Origin: Actinomycetota bacterium
GTDB taxonomy: Bacteria; Actinomycetota; Actinomycetes; Nanopelagicales; Nanopelagicaceae
DNA length: 12,179 nt
NCBI GenBank assembly: GCA_027730465.1
Contig: JAQCGQ010000012.1
Span: forward strand, 1-12,179
Direction of reading: 5' to 3'
The translations under genes were made by a program, and so were the position numbers. Below are positions 1 to 7,241 of this stretch, in pieces; position 1 is the first letter of the stretch, and each line of letters starts with the position of its first letter. Under the pieces are notes generated by a model. It was given only the letters and a program-made list of their open reading frames with translations, was not told the origin of the DNA and did no database searches.

Positions 1-219
1 CTTGTACCAGTACTAGTTCTAGCAATTCCAGTAATTGATATTGTGCAGGTAGTAATAACCAGATTAGTTCGCAGAAAATCGCCGTTTCAAGGAGGGCGAG
101 ATCACCTTTCCCACCTACTATTAAATAAGGGACTCAATGAGGCTAAAGTATTATCAATACTAACGCTCTGTTCAATGCTTTTTGCGCTCTGTGGCATATT
201 TTTAGCAACTAGGATTTAA
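1..219 (+). CDS. C-terminal end of a WecA/TagO/MraY-type undecaprenyl-phosphate sugar-1-phosphate transferase (partial)
   Basis: Frame 1 is open from the window edge to TAA at 217-219, giving the last 72 residues of a membrane protein. Two hydrophobic stretches (visible residues 1-18 and about 49-69) flank a basic cytoplasmic loop with the pattern R-x6-P-F-x4-R-D-H-x2-H-L-L (D34, H35, H38). This is the late histidine motif of the glycosyltransferase family 4 / WecA-TagO-MraY superfamily, written D-x-x-H-x-H-H-x-L in textbook members. Such enzymes load the first sugar-1-phosphate onto undecaprenyl phosphate at the cytoplasmic membrane and so start synthesis of a wall glycan or teichoic acid. 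The next gene, galE, begins at the very next base, so the two are translationally coupled. MraY itself is unlikely because no murein genes are nearby. The 5' part lies outside the window. Confidence 0.82.
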   Translation, partial: LVPVLVLAIPVIDIVQVVITRLVRRKSPFQGGRDHLSHLLLNKGLNEAKVLSILTLCSMLFALCGIFLATRI

Positions 220-1200
220 GTGAAATCTAAAATATTAATTACTGGTGGCGCCGGTTATATTGGATCAATTCTTACCGCATATCTTTTAGATCATAATTAT
301 GACGTGGTAGTGCTTGATGATCTATCAACTGGAAATGAGCAGGCAGTAGATAGTAGGGCTAGATTTATGAAAGCTAGTGTTTTAGATAAAGCTTCATTAC
401 TTACAGCCCTATCTGGAATCACCACCGTGATCGCATGTGCTGCTAAATCTTTAGTGCAGGAGTCATTACTTGAGCCAGAGCTTTATCACCGTGAGAACAC
501 CGAAGGAATGCAGGTAGTACTTGCTGCTATGGAATCTGCGCAAGTAAATCAGATAATTTTCTCATCAACTGCAGCTGTCTATGGTGATTCTAAAATACAG
601 CCAATTCGGGAAGGTGCGCCGACTAATCCAGTTAACCCATATGGACAAAGTAAGCTTGCGGCTGAGGAATGTATCTCTGATTTTTGTAGTAGAGGCTTTG
701 CTGGTATTACGTTTAGATACTTTAATGTTGCAGGAAGTTATAAGAATAGTAAGGGTGATTTACTAGTTGAAAATCACAAAGATGAGACGCATTTGATACC
801 AAGAATAATGAAGAATATTTTACAAAATAAATTAGACAGCAATATTGAGATATATGGAGATAAGTGGCCAACAAAGGATGGCAGTTGTGTTCGAGATTAT
901 TTACATGTGCTTGATCTAGCCCATGCCCACCTACTTGCATTAGATAGTTTTAAACGGGGTGAGAATCAAGTGATTAATCTGGGCTCAGGGGCTGGCTACT
1001 CAGTACTTGAGGTGGTAGATGAAATCCAAAAGGTGGTAGGACACTCTTTAAATAAGGTATTTGCTCCAGCTAGGGCAGGTGATCCAGCTTCACTACTTTC
1101 ATCAATAGATAAGGCTAAGCAGTTCTTAGGTTGGCAGCCGGTGGCATCTTTAAATGAGATTATTACATCTAGTTGGCAAGGAGTTAAACAACTTGGGTAA
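220..1200 (+). CDS. galE: UDP-glucose 4-epimerase (GalE-type extended SDR)
   Basis: A 326-residue NAD-dependent epimerase interconverting UDP-glucose and UDP-galactose, or their N-acetyl forms, in the cytoplasm. The Rossmann motif GGAGYIGS is at residues 9-16 and the acidic ribose-binding pair D33-D34 ends strand 2. Ser/Thr 115-117 precede the catalytic Y141-x3-K145 (YGQSK). The FRYFNVAG stretch is typical of GalE, and length is close to the usual 330-340. It starts with GTG at 220, directly after the TAA of the upstream transferase. An AGGA at 211-214 inside that gene sits five bases before the start. Its neighbours (lipid-linked sugar transferase, nucleotide-sugar dehydrogenase, exporter) suggest it supplies sugars for a surface glycan rather than serving Leloir catabolism. 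Whether the substrate is UDP-Glc or UDP-GlcNAc cannot be read from the sequence. Confidence 0.9.
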   Translation: MKSKILITGGAGYIGSILTAYLLDHNYDVVVLDDLSTGNEQAVDSRARFMKASVLDKASLLTALSGITTVIACAAKSLVQESLLEPELYHRENTEGMQVVLAAMESAQVNQIIFSSTAAVYGDSKIQPIREGAPTNPVNPYGQSKLAAEECISDFCSRGFAGITFRYFNVAGSYKNSKGDLLVENHKDETHLIPRIMKNILQNKLDSNIEIYGDKWPTKDGSCVRDYLHVLDLAHAHLLALDSFKRGENQVINLGSGAGYSVLEVVDEIQKVVGHSLNKVFAPARAGDPASLLSSIDKAKQFLGWQPVASLNEIITSSWQGVKQLG

Positions 1201-1209
1201 TCTATCCAA

Positions 1210-2373
1210 GTGAGGATTGCAATTATCGGCCAAGGATACGTTGGCTACGCGCTATCTCTTGCTGCTACCAAAGCAGGACACTCCGTAATTGGTTTAGATG
1301 TAAATCCAAAACTTATTTCTGAGATAAAGGCAAAAGGTGAGCTAAAGAATTACCTACCAACAAATAATGAAGCAGATATTAAAGATCAAGATGCTTACAT
1401 AATCGCAGTTCCTACCCCACTGGATGAAAAAAATCTGCCAGATTTATCCTCTTTAATAACTGCTGCTCAACTCATTGCCAGATCTGCTTCAAAGGGCGCC
1501 TTGGTGATAAATGAATCTACCTCATATCCAGGTACGTTGCGTGAGATAGTAATTACTGAGATAGAAAAAAGTAATAAAGCAAAGTTTTTATATGCAGCAG
1601 CCCCTGAGCGAATTGATCCAGCAAATACGAAATGGAGTATTAAAAATACACCAAGAGTTGTTGCCGGTATTGATGATCAATCAAGTAAGGCAGCTTATGA
1701 GTTTTATAAGTCAATTTGTGATGAGGTAATAGTGGTTTCTTCCCCTGAGGTAGCAGAGGCTGCAAAGTTATTTGAAAATACCTTTAGGCAGGTAAATATT
1801 GCTCTAGTAAATGAGTTAGCTCAGGTTACAGAAAAACTTGGGATCTCTGCCAATGAGGTAATAAAGGCTGCTGCCACTAAGCCATTTGGCTTTATGAAAT
1901 TTAATCCAAGCCTTGGTGTTGGGGGGCACTGCATACCGATTGATCCAATATATCTAGCCCAAAAGGCTGAAAGTGTTGGTGCTTCAGCACAATTTATTAG
2001 GCAAGCAAATCTAGTAAATCAACAGATGCCTCTTTATGTGTTAAAAAGATTGGAAGGCTTATTAAATGGCAATATGTCTAGTAAAAAGATTTGTATTGTC
2101 GGTATTTCCTATAAGGCAGATGTAGAAGATATGCGTCAAAGCCCCTCGATTGTTTTATGGCAGGAGCTTGAGAAGAAGGGCGCATTAGTATCTTTTCATG
2201 ATGAGGTTGTGAAAGAGTTTGAGGGCAAGAAAAGTATGACTCTTAGCCTAAATTCCTTTGATTTAGCGGTTGTTGCAGTGACTCACAGTAATTTAGAGGT
2301 GGATAAGGTGATTAATTCAGCGCCAATTATCTTTGATTGCACCGGAACTATAAAAGGTGCCTACCAGCTTTAG
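1210..2373 (+). CDS. UDP-N-acetyl-sugar 6-dehydrogenase (WbpA/WecC-like nucleotide-sugar dehydrogenase)
   Basis: A 387-residue NAD-dependent oxidase of the UDP-glucose/UDP-N-acetyl-sugar dehydrogenase family; it oxidises C6 of a UDP-sugar twice to a uronic acid. Visible are the N-terminal Rossmann motif GQGYVG (7-12), D30 after strand 2, the VPTPLDE segment (68-73), ESTSYPGT (102-109), APERIDP (131-137), and K186 and N190 of the central helix. The catalytic loop is GVGGHCIPIDPIYL with Cys241. The GGHCIP-D-P form is typical of enzymes acting on UDP-GlcNAc or UDP-ManNAc, whereas UDP-glucose dehydrogenases usually carry GGSCFPKD, so an N-acetyl-hexosaminuronate product is favoured (inference). 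The start is GTG at 1210, nine bases after the galE stop and without a clear ribosome-binding site. It likely supplies a uronic acid to the glycan made by this cluster. Confidence 0.87.
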   Translation: MRIAIIGQGYVGYALSLAATKAGHSVIGLDVNPKLISEIKAKGELKNYLPTNNEADIKDQDAYIIAVPTPLDEKNLPDLSSLITAAQLIARSASKGALVINESTSYPGTLREIVITEIEKSNKAKFLYAAAPERIDPANTKWSIKNTPRVVAGIDDQSSKAAYEFYKSICDEVIVVSSPEVAEAAKLFENTFRQVNIALVNELAQVTEKLGISANEVIKAAATKPFGFMKFNPSLGVGGHCIPIDPIYLAQKAESVGASAQFIRQANLVNQQMPLYVLKRLEGLLNGNMSSKKICIVGISYKADVEDMRQSPSIVLWQELEKKGALVSFHDEVVKEFEGKKSMTLSLNSFDLAVVAVTHSNLEVDKVINSAPIIFDCTGTIKGAYQL

Positions 2374-2403
2374 TAATTACTTTAACTTTAAGTAAAGCTT
2401 TTT
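2366..2403 (+). terminator. Weak candidate terminator at the convergent junction
   Basis: AGCTTTA (2366-2372) is the exact reverse complement of TAAAGCT (2393-2399), and the second arm runs into TTTTT (2399-2403). The stem has only two G/C pairs and a 20-base loop, so it is weak. Only three bases separate the two convergent stop codons here. It would also transcribe the 3' end of the opposing gene. Confidence 0.25.
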
Positions 2404-3486
2404 ATGGGCAGAGATTAAGTTTTTTTCAGAAAAGTTCTTTATTGCATGAGATCTACCAGCTTTACCAAATTTAGACCGTAGAGTTTTACTCTGAGCCAAT
2501 TTTTTTATGGCAGTAATCAAATCCTCATTTGATTTACTGCAAATGAACCCACTCTTATTGTGAAGAATTACTTCAGGGACAGATCCAACATTTGTGGCAA
2601 CAACTGGAATGCCAGCCAGCTGTGCTTCTATTAAGGCAATTGGCATACCCTCATTTTCACTTGTTGATAAGAAAATATCTGCAATAGGCAATATTGATTT
2701 GGCATCTTGCCACCCTAAAACCTTTAGGTTTTTTGGTGCTTGTTGTTTTACTCTTTCAAGTAAATCGCCCCCACCTGCCATATAAAAATCTATTTCAGGT
2801 AATTTCTTTGCAATTTCGATTACTCTTTGTGGGTTTTTTACCCCAGTAACGCGTGCTAGCCAAAGCACTCTAATTCTGTTTTTATTTTTAACGGTATATT
2901 TTATCAAAGCGCTCGTTTTATTATGTAATTTTAATAGCGCAACAGCTGGTGGGATCGAAATAGTTTTATGTTTGCCACAAATTCCCTTTTTATCTAGATC
3001 ATTTTTTACATTTTCACCAACTGTAATTAATTGATCACTTCGTCTGGACAATTTTTTTTCAATCACCTTAATAATCAAGGCTTTAAATCCTCTAAACTCT
3101 GGATCATCAAATAAGTGGCCATGGAAGGTGTGAACAAACAATATCTTTTTTCCTAAGCCCTCTTCAATTCTATTTTTTTGTGCTCTTACTAAAAGTCCTG
3201 CTTTAAATGTGTGAGTATGAATTACATCTGGTTGAGCTTTTAAAATAAACTTTCGCAGCTGCTTAGCAGCTTTAAAATCACCTGGAGGTGAGATTTTTCT
3301 GCCTAAGTTTTCTATTTTTGCCAGTTTTAAAGACTCAACCCCAGGATCTTCCACCTCTTCACCCTGGACATATCCAGTTACTACTATTGACTTAAAACCT
3401 GAGTTATTTAATCCCTTATTTAAGGATATTAAATATTTAGAAGTTCCGCCAAAATTTAGCCTGGCAATTAAATGTATGACTATCAA
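2377..3486 (-). CDS. GT-B glycosyltransferase, family 4 (GT4)
   Basis: A 369-residue cytoplasmic or peripheral membrane glycosyltransferase that moves a sugar from a nucleotide-sugar donor to a growing lipid-linked glycan. The N-terminal acceptor domain opens with IHLIARLNFGGTSKY, containing the GG loop at 13-14, and has HTHTFKAG at 90-97. The donor domain carries R212 and K217 near the phosphate site, a GGGD turn (238-241), and the family signature E279-x7-E287 (EGMPIALIE), followed by GIPVVATNVGSVPE. The start is TTG at 3484-3486; the upstream ABC ATPase stop lies one base before it, and no ATG fits the conserved N-terminus. It is the last gene of a - strand operon behind the exporter and converges on the dehydrogenase with a three-base gap. 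Donor and linkage are not predictable. Confidence 0.85.
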   Translation of the reverse strand: MIVIHLIARLNFGGTSKYLISLNKGLNNSGFKSIVVTGYVQGEEVEDPGVESLKLAKIENLGRKISPPGDFKAAKQLRKFILKAQPDVIHTHTFKAGLLVRAQKNRIEEGLGKKILFVHTFHGHLFDDPEFRGFKALIIKVIEKKLSRRSDQLITVGENVKNDLDKKGICGKHKTISIPPAVALLKLHNKTSALIKYTVKNKNRIRVLWLARVTGVKNPQRVIEIAKKLPEIDFYMAGGGDLLERVKQQAPKNLKVLGWQDAKSILPIADIFLSTSENEGMPIALIEAQLAGIPVVATNVGSVPEVILHNKSGFICSKSNEDLITAIKKLAQSKTLRSKFGKAGRSHAIKNFSEKNLISAHKKLYLKLK

Positions 3487-3487
3487 T

Positions 3488-4219
3488 CTAGAGTCCGGCA
3501 GACTTGTAAGCGGTGATTACCTCCGCAGGATTACCATGCATTAAAACTCTACCCTTCTCAAGCCAAATTACTTCATCAGCCATTTCAACCACCATATCTA
3601 AGTTGTGCGATACTATGATGACAGTGCACTCAGATTCAATCATTTCTGTCATTCTCGCCCTAGATTTAATTGCAAAATCCTCATCGCCAACACTTAAAAC
3701 TTCATCAATTAGTAGTATGTCTGGCATCTGATCGGTCGCGACTGCAAATGCAAGTCTGGCAACCATTCCTGTTGAGTAGGTTCTAAGCTGATAATCAAGT
3801 TTATCTTTTAGTCCTGCCCATTCAGCAATCATTTCGACCCGCATCCTTACATCTTTAAGATCACGTCCAAGTAAAGATGCATAGAATAAAATATTTTCTT
3901 TGCCGGTTAATTCTGTATTAAACCCTGCGCCAAGTTCGATCATCGGAGCAATTTGACCATTTATCGAGAGTTCACCATTCGATGGGGACATAACCCGCGC
4001 AAGGATTTTCAATAAAGTTGACTTACCAGCACCATTTCTGCCAATTATTGCAAGCACTTGCCCTTTTTTGACTTCAAAATTAATACTATCCAACGCTAAA
4101 TAATTTTCGATAGAAATTTTTCCCTTTAGAAAATCTTTAAATAAAACTTTTAATGAATTATGTTTTTTGTTAAGAACACGGTAAAAAAAAGAAATATTTT
4201 TTAAACTAATAATTACCAT
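3488..4219 (-). CDS. ABC-type polysaccharide/teichoic acid exporter, ATP-binding subunit (Wzt/TagH-like)
   Basis: A 243-residue nucleotide-binding subunit that pairs with the permease encoded just upstream to export a lipid-linked glycan across the membrane. Walker A is G60-R-N-G-A-G-K66-S-T, the signature-like segment is YSTGMVARLAFA (148-159), Walker B is ILLIDE (168-173) followed by VLSVGD, and the switch histidine is H205 (SHNLD). The STGM form of the signature and the LSVGD D-loop are typical of the Wzt/TagH/RfbE branch. The protein stops soon after the ATPase core, so it lacks the carbohydrate-binding C-terminal domain of long Wzt proteins. Its ATG overlaps the permease stop by one base (TAATG), indicating translational coupling. 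Bases 4081-4200, covering the N-terminus, contain 24 G/C in 120 by hand count, far below the flanking genes. Confidence 0.9.
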   Translation of the reverse strand: MVIISLKNISFFYRVLNKKHNSLKVLFKDFLKGKISIENYLALDSINFEVKKGQVLAIIGRNGAGKSTLLKILARVMSPSNGELSINGQIAPMIELGAGFNTELTGKENILFYASLLGRDLKDVRMRVEMIAEWAGLKDKLDYQLRTYSTGMVARLAFAVATDQMPDILLIDEVLSVGDEDFAIKSRARMTEMIESECTVIIVSHNLDMVVEMADEVIWLEKGRVLMHGNPAEVITAYKSAGL

Positions 4220-5043
4220 TAGAGCATTGCAATCGTCTTAGACCAGCGCTTCTTAAAAAAGAAGTTTCCTAAAATAAAAGAAGTGAAGCTTATGATTATG
4301 ATATAGCAAAAATCCGCAAAGGTTACTGCAGCATTATCAGAAAAACTCCATCGGAAAATATCAAGAAAACTCGTAAGCGGATTTAAGTTCACTAAAAATT
4401 TTACAGGTTTTGATAAAATATCAACCGGATAAAAAATTGGCGTTAACGCAGCTAGCATAAGTAACAATGCATTTACAACATTGACAGTATCTTCAAACCT
4501 AATAAATATAATTGATAGAAATAGGCCTATACCTGATACAAATAATGCAAGTAGTAACCCGGTAAGAAAAACTATTGGAAAGGTCCACTCAATATTTTGA
4601 CCAGAGATATAAACAACAATTGCGAGTGGTATGAGGCCAATAATAAAATTTATGAACGCTGCAAGAGCTGCCGCAAAAGCAAAAATTCGGGGAGGGACCG
4701 CAACTTTTGTGAGAATATTCTTATTTCCAGATATGGAATTTGCAGATTGTAACAGTCCAAGTTGAAATAATGAATTCAGTAATACACCTGCCATTAAATA
4801 TGGTGCAAATTGTTGTCCAGATTGTAACTTACCCGCAAATAAAAAAGAAAAAACTATCCATAAAATGAAACTTGTAAGCATTGGATTTAGTAAAGTCCAG
4901 CCGATGCCAATTACACTCCTTTTGTACCTGACTGTGAGTGATTGTTGAATCAGGAGCAGTAATAGCTGAATATGATTTCGATTAAGACCAGTGATTTTAT
5001 AAAAATTGATTTTTTTAGCGAACATATACTCCATACTGTACAT
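4219..5043 (-). CDS. ABC-2 type polysaccharide/teichoic acid export permease (Wzm/TagG-like)
   Basis: A 274-residue integral membrane subunit of the glycan exporter. It has the family layout: an amphipathic N-terminus, RYKRSVIGIGWTLLNP at 39-54, then about six hydrophobic segments (roughly 56-71, 82-98, 121-146, 157-181, 188-206, 245-262). Late landmarks are LTPIFYPVDIL (200-210) and NPLTSFLDIFRW (221-232). Export here would be of undecaprenyl-linked glycan made by the neighbouring transferases. The start is uncertain because in-frame ATGs occur at residues 1, 4 and 7 (5043, 5034, 5025). The first has a weak purine-rich stretch (GAAGTAAG) just upstream. The second lies seven bases after TAAGAT, which would suit a leaderless start. 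It is the first gene of the three-gene - strand operon and diverges from the UPF0303 gene. Confidence 0.87.
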   Translation of the reverse strand: MYSMEYMFAKKINFYKITGLNRNHIQLLLLLIQQSLTVRYKRSVIGIGWTLLNPMLTSFILWIVFSFLFAGKLQSGQQFAPYLMAGVLLNSLFQLGLLQSANSISGNKNILTKVAVPPRIFAFAAALAAFINFIIGLIPLAIVVYISGQNIEWTFPIVFLTGLLLALFVSGIGLFLSIIFIRFEDTVNVVNALLLMLAALTPIFYPVDILSKPVKFLVNLNPLTSFLDIFRWSFSDNAAVTFADFCYIIIISFTSFILGNFFFKKRWSKTIAML

Positions 5044-5063
5044 CTTACTTCAGATAAATGAGC

Positions 5064-5069
5064 ACTATA
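5064..5069 (-). promoter_or_regulatory. Candidate -10 element for the exporter/glycosyltransferase operon
   Basis: Read on the - strand this is TATAGT, 20 bases before the first permease ATG, which would leave a leader of roughly 13 bases containing GAAGTAAG. A second hexamer, TATTCT (5070-5075 on the - strand), overlaps the opposing promoter. No convincing -35 is seen. The region is only 36 bp and serves both directions. Confidence 0.4.
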
Positions 5070-5073
5070 GAAT
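5068..5073 (+). promoter_or_regulatory. -10 element of a leaderless promoter for the UPF0303-pfkB-mutarotase operon
   Basis: TAGAAT matches TANNNT and is followed by six bases (5074-5079) and then the ATG at 5080. Transcription starting six or seven bases after the hexamer would begin at or beside the A of ATG, giving a leaderless mRNA. There is no Shine-Dalgarno sequence. The same spacing recurs at four other genes in this window. Confidence 0.6.
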
Positions 5074-5079
5074 AGGGCT

Positions 5080-5568
5080 ATGAGTACTACTGGTGGATTT
5101 ACTTCATCTGGGCTATTACAAGAGGAGCTCTTACTTACGCTGCTTACATTAGATGTGGCAGATGCGCTGGAGATAGGTGAGATTGCAAAATCATTTGGCA
5201 CCCAACGCAGCCTACCTATTGCAGTTGAGGTAAGGGTTGGTGATTGGGCTGTTTACCATGCATCACTTCCTGGTAGCACACCAGAGAATGATTGGTGGAT
5301 TGGTAGAAAGGCCAGAGTTGTTAAGTTAAAAAAGCACTCAACGATGTATGAAAGAGTGTTGGCAGAAGAGTGCGGCATTGATTGGCATAAGGAAAACAAC
5401 TTGTTGGACGAGACCCATGCAATCCATGGTGGCGGCTTGCCATTGATAACTAAGTACGAGGGATTTGTTGGCGTTCTACTAATTAGTGGATTACCACAGG
5501 TAGAAGATCATCTACTAGGTGTTGAAGTATTAATTGAGTTTCTAGCACGTAAGGGTGAACTACTTTGA
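5080..5568 (+). CDS. UPF0303 family protein (HbpS-like/DUF336-related fold)
   Basis: A 162-residue soluble protein matching the UPF0303 family. Conserved stretches are LPIAVEVRVGDWAVYHASLPG (45-65), the WIGRKARVV box (73-81), HGGGLP (116-121) and the near-C-terminal SGLPQVEDH (136-144). The basic WIGRKARVV segment and the glycine-rich HGG loop are the family hallmarks. Function is not firmly known; relatives in the wider HbpS/GlcG-like fold have been linked to heme or small-molecule binding, but nothing here proves that. It opens a three-gene operon with a PfkB sugar kinase and a mutarotase-like protein. Its stop overlaps the kinase start by four bases, so a role tied to sugar metabolism is a reasonable but unproven guess. 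The start has a leaderless-type promoter directly upstream. Length is typical of the family. Confidence 0.83.
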   Translation: MSTTGGFTSSGLLQEELLLTLLTLDVADALEIGEIAKSFGTQRSLPIAVEVRVGDWAVYHASLPGSTPENDWWIGRKARVVKLKKHSTMYERVLAEECGIDWHKENNLLDETHAIHGGGLPLITKYEGFVGVLLISGLPQVEDHLLGVEVLIEFLARKGELL

Positions 5569-6467
5569 GTAATCAAGTTTGGGTGTGTGGTGAAGTATTA
5601 ATTGATTTAATTCCAGATGGCACTGAGCACAAAGCTGTTGTTGGTGGTGGGCCTGCAAATACTGCAAAAGCATTATCAAAGCTTGGTATTGCTACTCAGT
5701 TTATTGATGGTATTTCAAATGATATTTATGGGCAGATGGCAGCAGATGAGCTATTAGCTGATGATGTTTTACTTGATTACGTTAAGTATTCAGATAAGCC
5801 AACCTGTTTAGCAATTGTCTCTTTAAGTAAGGCGGGGGGCGCCACATATGAGTTTGTAATTGATGACACCGCCACCTTTGATTTTAATAGAGATTGGTTG
5901 CCAGATGCTGCACAACTTAAGCCTTCACTTCTTCATATTGGAACACTTGTTACCGCTATTGAGCCAGCAGCCTCAGTCTTATTTGAATGGGCTAAGAAGG
6001 TTGCAAAGGTTGCACCAATTGTTTTTGATCCAAACATTAGGCCAGCGGTTATGAGTGATCGCACTTCCTACGTTAAGCAGGTGGAGAGATGGGTGGGGAT
6101 ATCGAGCGCCGTTAAGGTAAGCGATGATGATATTTACTGGCTATATCCAGGAGCTGATCTAGATAAGGTGGTTAATGACTGGTTAGAACTTGGCCCAGAG
6201 TTAGTAGTTGTCACCTTTGGTGATAAAGGGTTGGCAGGTTATAGAGATAAAACAAAGGTGAGCGTTGATGCTAAAAAAGTTGTAGTGGCAGATACGGTGG
6301 GCGCAGGTGACACAGTGGGGGCCATACTAGTTGAGGCAATAATTGCAGATGGCCTAGATAAGTTAACCGGAGAGCGGCTCACATCGATGTTGGATAGAGC
6401 AGCTAGGGCTGCAGCTATCACTGTTTCAAGAACTGGTGCTAAGCCACCTGGCAGGGATGAGATTTAA
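5565..6467 (+). CDS. PfkB-family carbohydrate kinase, probably fructokinase
   Basis: A 300-residue ribokinase-fold kinase that phosphorylates a sugar with ATP in the cytoplasm. The first PfkB signature, VVGGGPANTAKALSKLG, spans 25-41. FDPNIRP (154-160) is common in fructokinases, as is the early CGEVLIDLIP (8-17). The anion-hole/catalytic motif is D243-T-V-G-A-G-D249, with D249 the expected base. The residue after DTVGAGDT is Val where Phe is common, a mild deviation. The start is TTG at 5565, overlapping the upstream stop as TTGA. An AAGGG at 5551-5555 lies nine bases ahead, so both coupling and a ribosome-binding site support this start. Fructose is the best-supported substrate from the motifs; 2-keto-3-deoxygluconate or another ketose cannot be excluded. 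The mutarotase-like gene follows after four bases. Confidence 0.85.
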   Translation: MSNQVWVCGEVLIDLIPDGTEHKAVVGGGPANTAKALSKLGIATQFIDGISNDIYGQMAADELLADDVLLDYVKYSDKPTCLAIVSLSKAGGATYEFVIDDTATFDFNRDWLPDAAQLKPSLLHIGTLVTAIEPAASVLFEWAKKVAKVAPIVFDPNIRPAVMSDRTSYVKQVERWVGISSAVKVSDDDIYWLYPGADLDKVVNDWLELGPELVVVTFGDKGLAGYRDKTKVSVDAKKVVVADTVGAGDTVGAILVEAIIADGLDKLTGERLTSMLDRAARAAAITVSRTGAKPPGRDEI

Positions 6468-6471
6468 ATAA

Positions 6472-7239
6472 ATGCTAAATATTGATGGTGATCAAATATC
6501 AATTGCAATTGATTTAGATCAAGGAGCACGGCTAACTTCTGTGCAGTGGCGAGATATGCAGTTTGTAGTTTCCTTTAGGGGACAGAACTACACCTGGGGC
6601 TGGTTTTCTATGGTTCCCTTTGCTGGTCGAATAAGAGATGGAATTATCAAAGATAAAAAAGGAAAAAAATATCAACTACCAAATAACTTTGATCCACCAC
6701 ATGCCTTAATTGGATTTGGCGCAACATCTTCTTGGGAGGATATTGGAAATGGCGCCCAGTATTTAGAATTACCTGAGCCTTTTAATGGCGCATCAGTCAC
6801 GCAGCGATATGAGATATTAGATAACGCAATTAGGTGGTCCTTAGATTATGAAGCAGCAGGATGTGAGCTGCCGGTCACATTAGGTTTTCATCCTTGGTTT
6901 GCTCGTGATATTGGCAAAGGAGATAGCGCTGAGATAGTTTTTAATGCAAAGAAAATGTTTAAAAGAGGAGATGATTACTTACCAACGGGTGAGTTAATTA
7001 CCCCGATAGATCCACCATGGGATGACACATTTACTGATGTTATTGGCACACCAGAGATTATTTGGCCAGGAGCGGCTCGAATAACAATGGAGTTTGATTC
7101 ACCCTACTTCATGCTTTATTCACAGGATGATGAAGGTATTTGCTTTGAGCCAGTTACCGCGCCCCCTGATGCCCAAAACCTTGGAATACAAGGGGAGGCA
7201 TATATTGAAACCTTAATTACTTTTAGTGAAGATCATTAA
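6472..7239 (+). CDS. Aldose 1-epimerase (galactose mutarotase)-like protein
   Basis: A 255-residue beta-sandwich protein of the galactose mutarotase-like superfamily, which equilibrates the anomers of free or phosphorylated hexoses. Landmarks are VPFAGRIRDG (48-57, with R53), PPHALIGFG (75-83), LGFHPWF (137-143, with H140), DDTF (184-187) and CFEPVTAPPDAQN (224-236, with E226 as the expected catalytic base). The second histidine site is odd: many relatives read x-A-L/I-H-G, but here the sequence is H77-A-L-I80-G, so the usual His is Ile and a His sits three residues earlier. It is shorter than GalM (about 340 residues) but normal for the short actinobacterial subgroup. It closes the operon and meets mshD tail to tail with two bases between stops. 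Specificity is not predictable. Confidence 0.83.
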   Translation: MLNIDGDQISIAIDLDQGARLTSVQWRDMQFVVSFRGQNYTWGWFSMVPFAGRIRDGIIKDKKGKKYQLPNNFDPPHALIGFGATSSWEDIGNGAQYLELPEPFNGASVTQRYEILDNAIRWSLDYEAAGCELPVTLGFHPWFARDIGKGDSAEIVFNAKKMFKRGDDYLPTGELITPIDPPWDDTFTDVIGTPEIIWPGAARITMEFDSPYFMLYSQDDEGICFEPVTAPPDAQNLGIQGEAYIETLITFSEDH

Positions 7240-7241
7240 AT

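Noticed and set aside
220..1200. Assignment of galE to a galactose-utilisation operon with the mutarotase and sugar kinase
   Set aside because: They are separated by more than 5 kb, including a - strand operon, and the kinase resembles fructokinase rather than GalK. The neighbours of galE are glycan genes.
2594..2785. A 63-codon + strand open frame opposite the GT4 gene
   Set aside because: The opposite strand encodes the conserved GT4 donor-site motif, and this frame shows no family features or start signals.
3051..3059. Runs of eight T or A in coding sequence (also 4182-4189), possible phase-variable slippage tracts
   Set aside because: Both genes are intact and the surroundings are A/T-rich. 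Eight-base runs are expected here, and nothing indicates frame switching.
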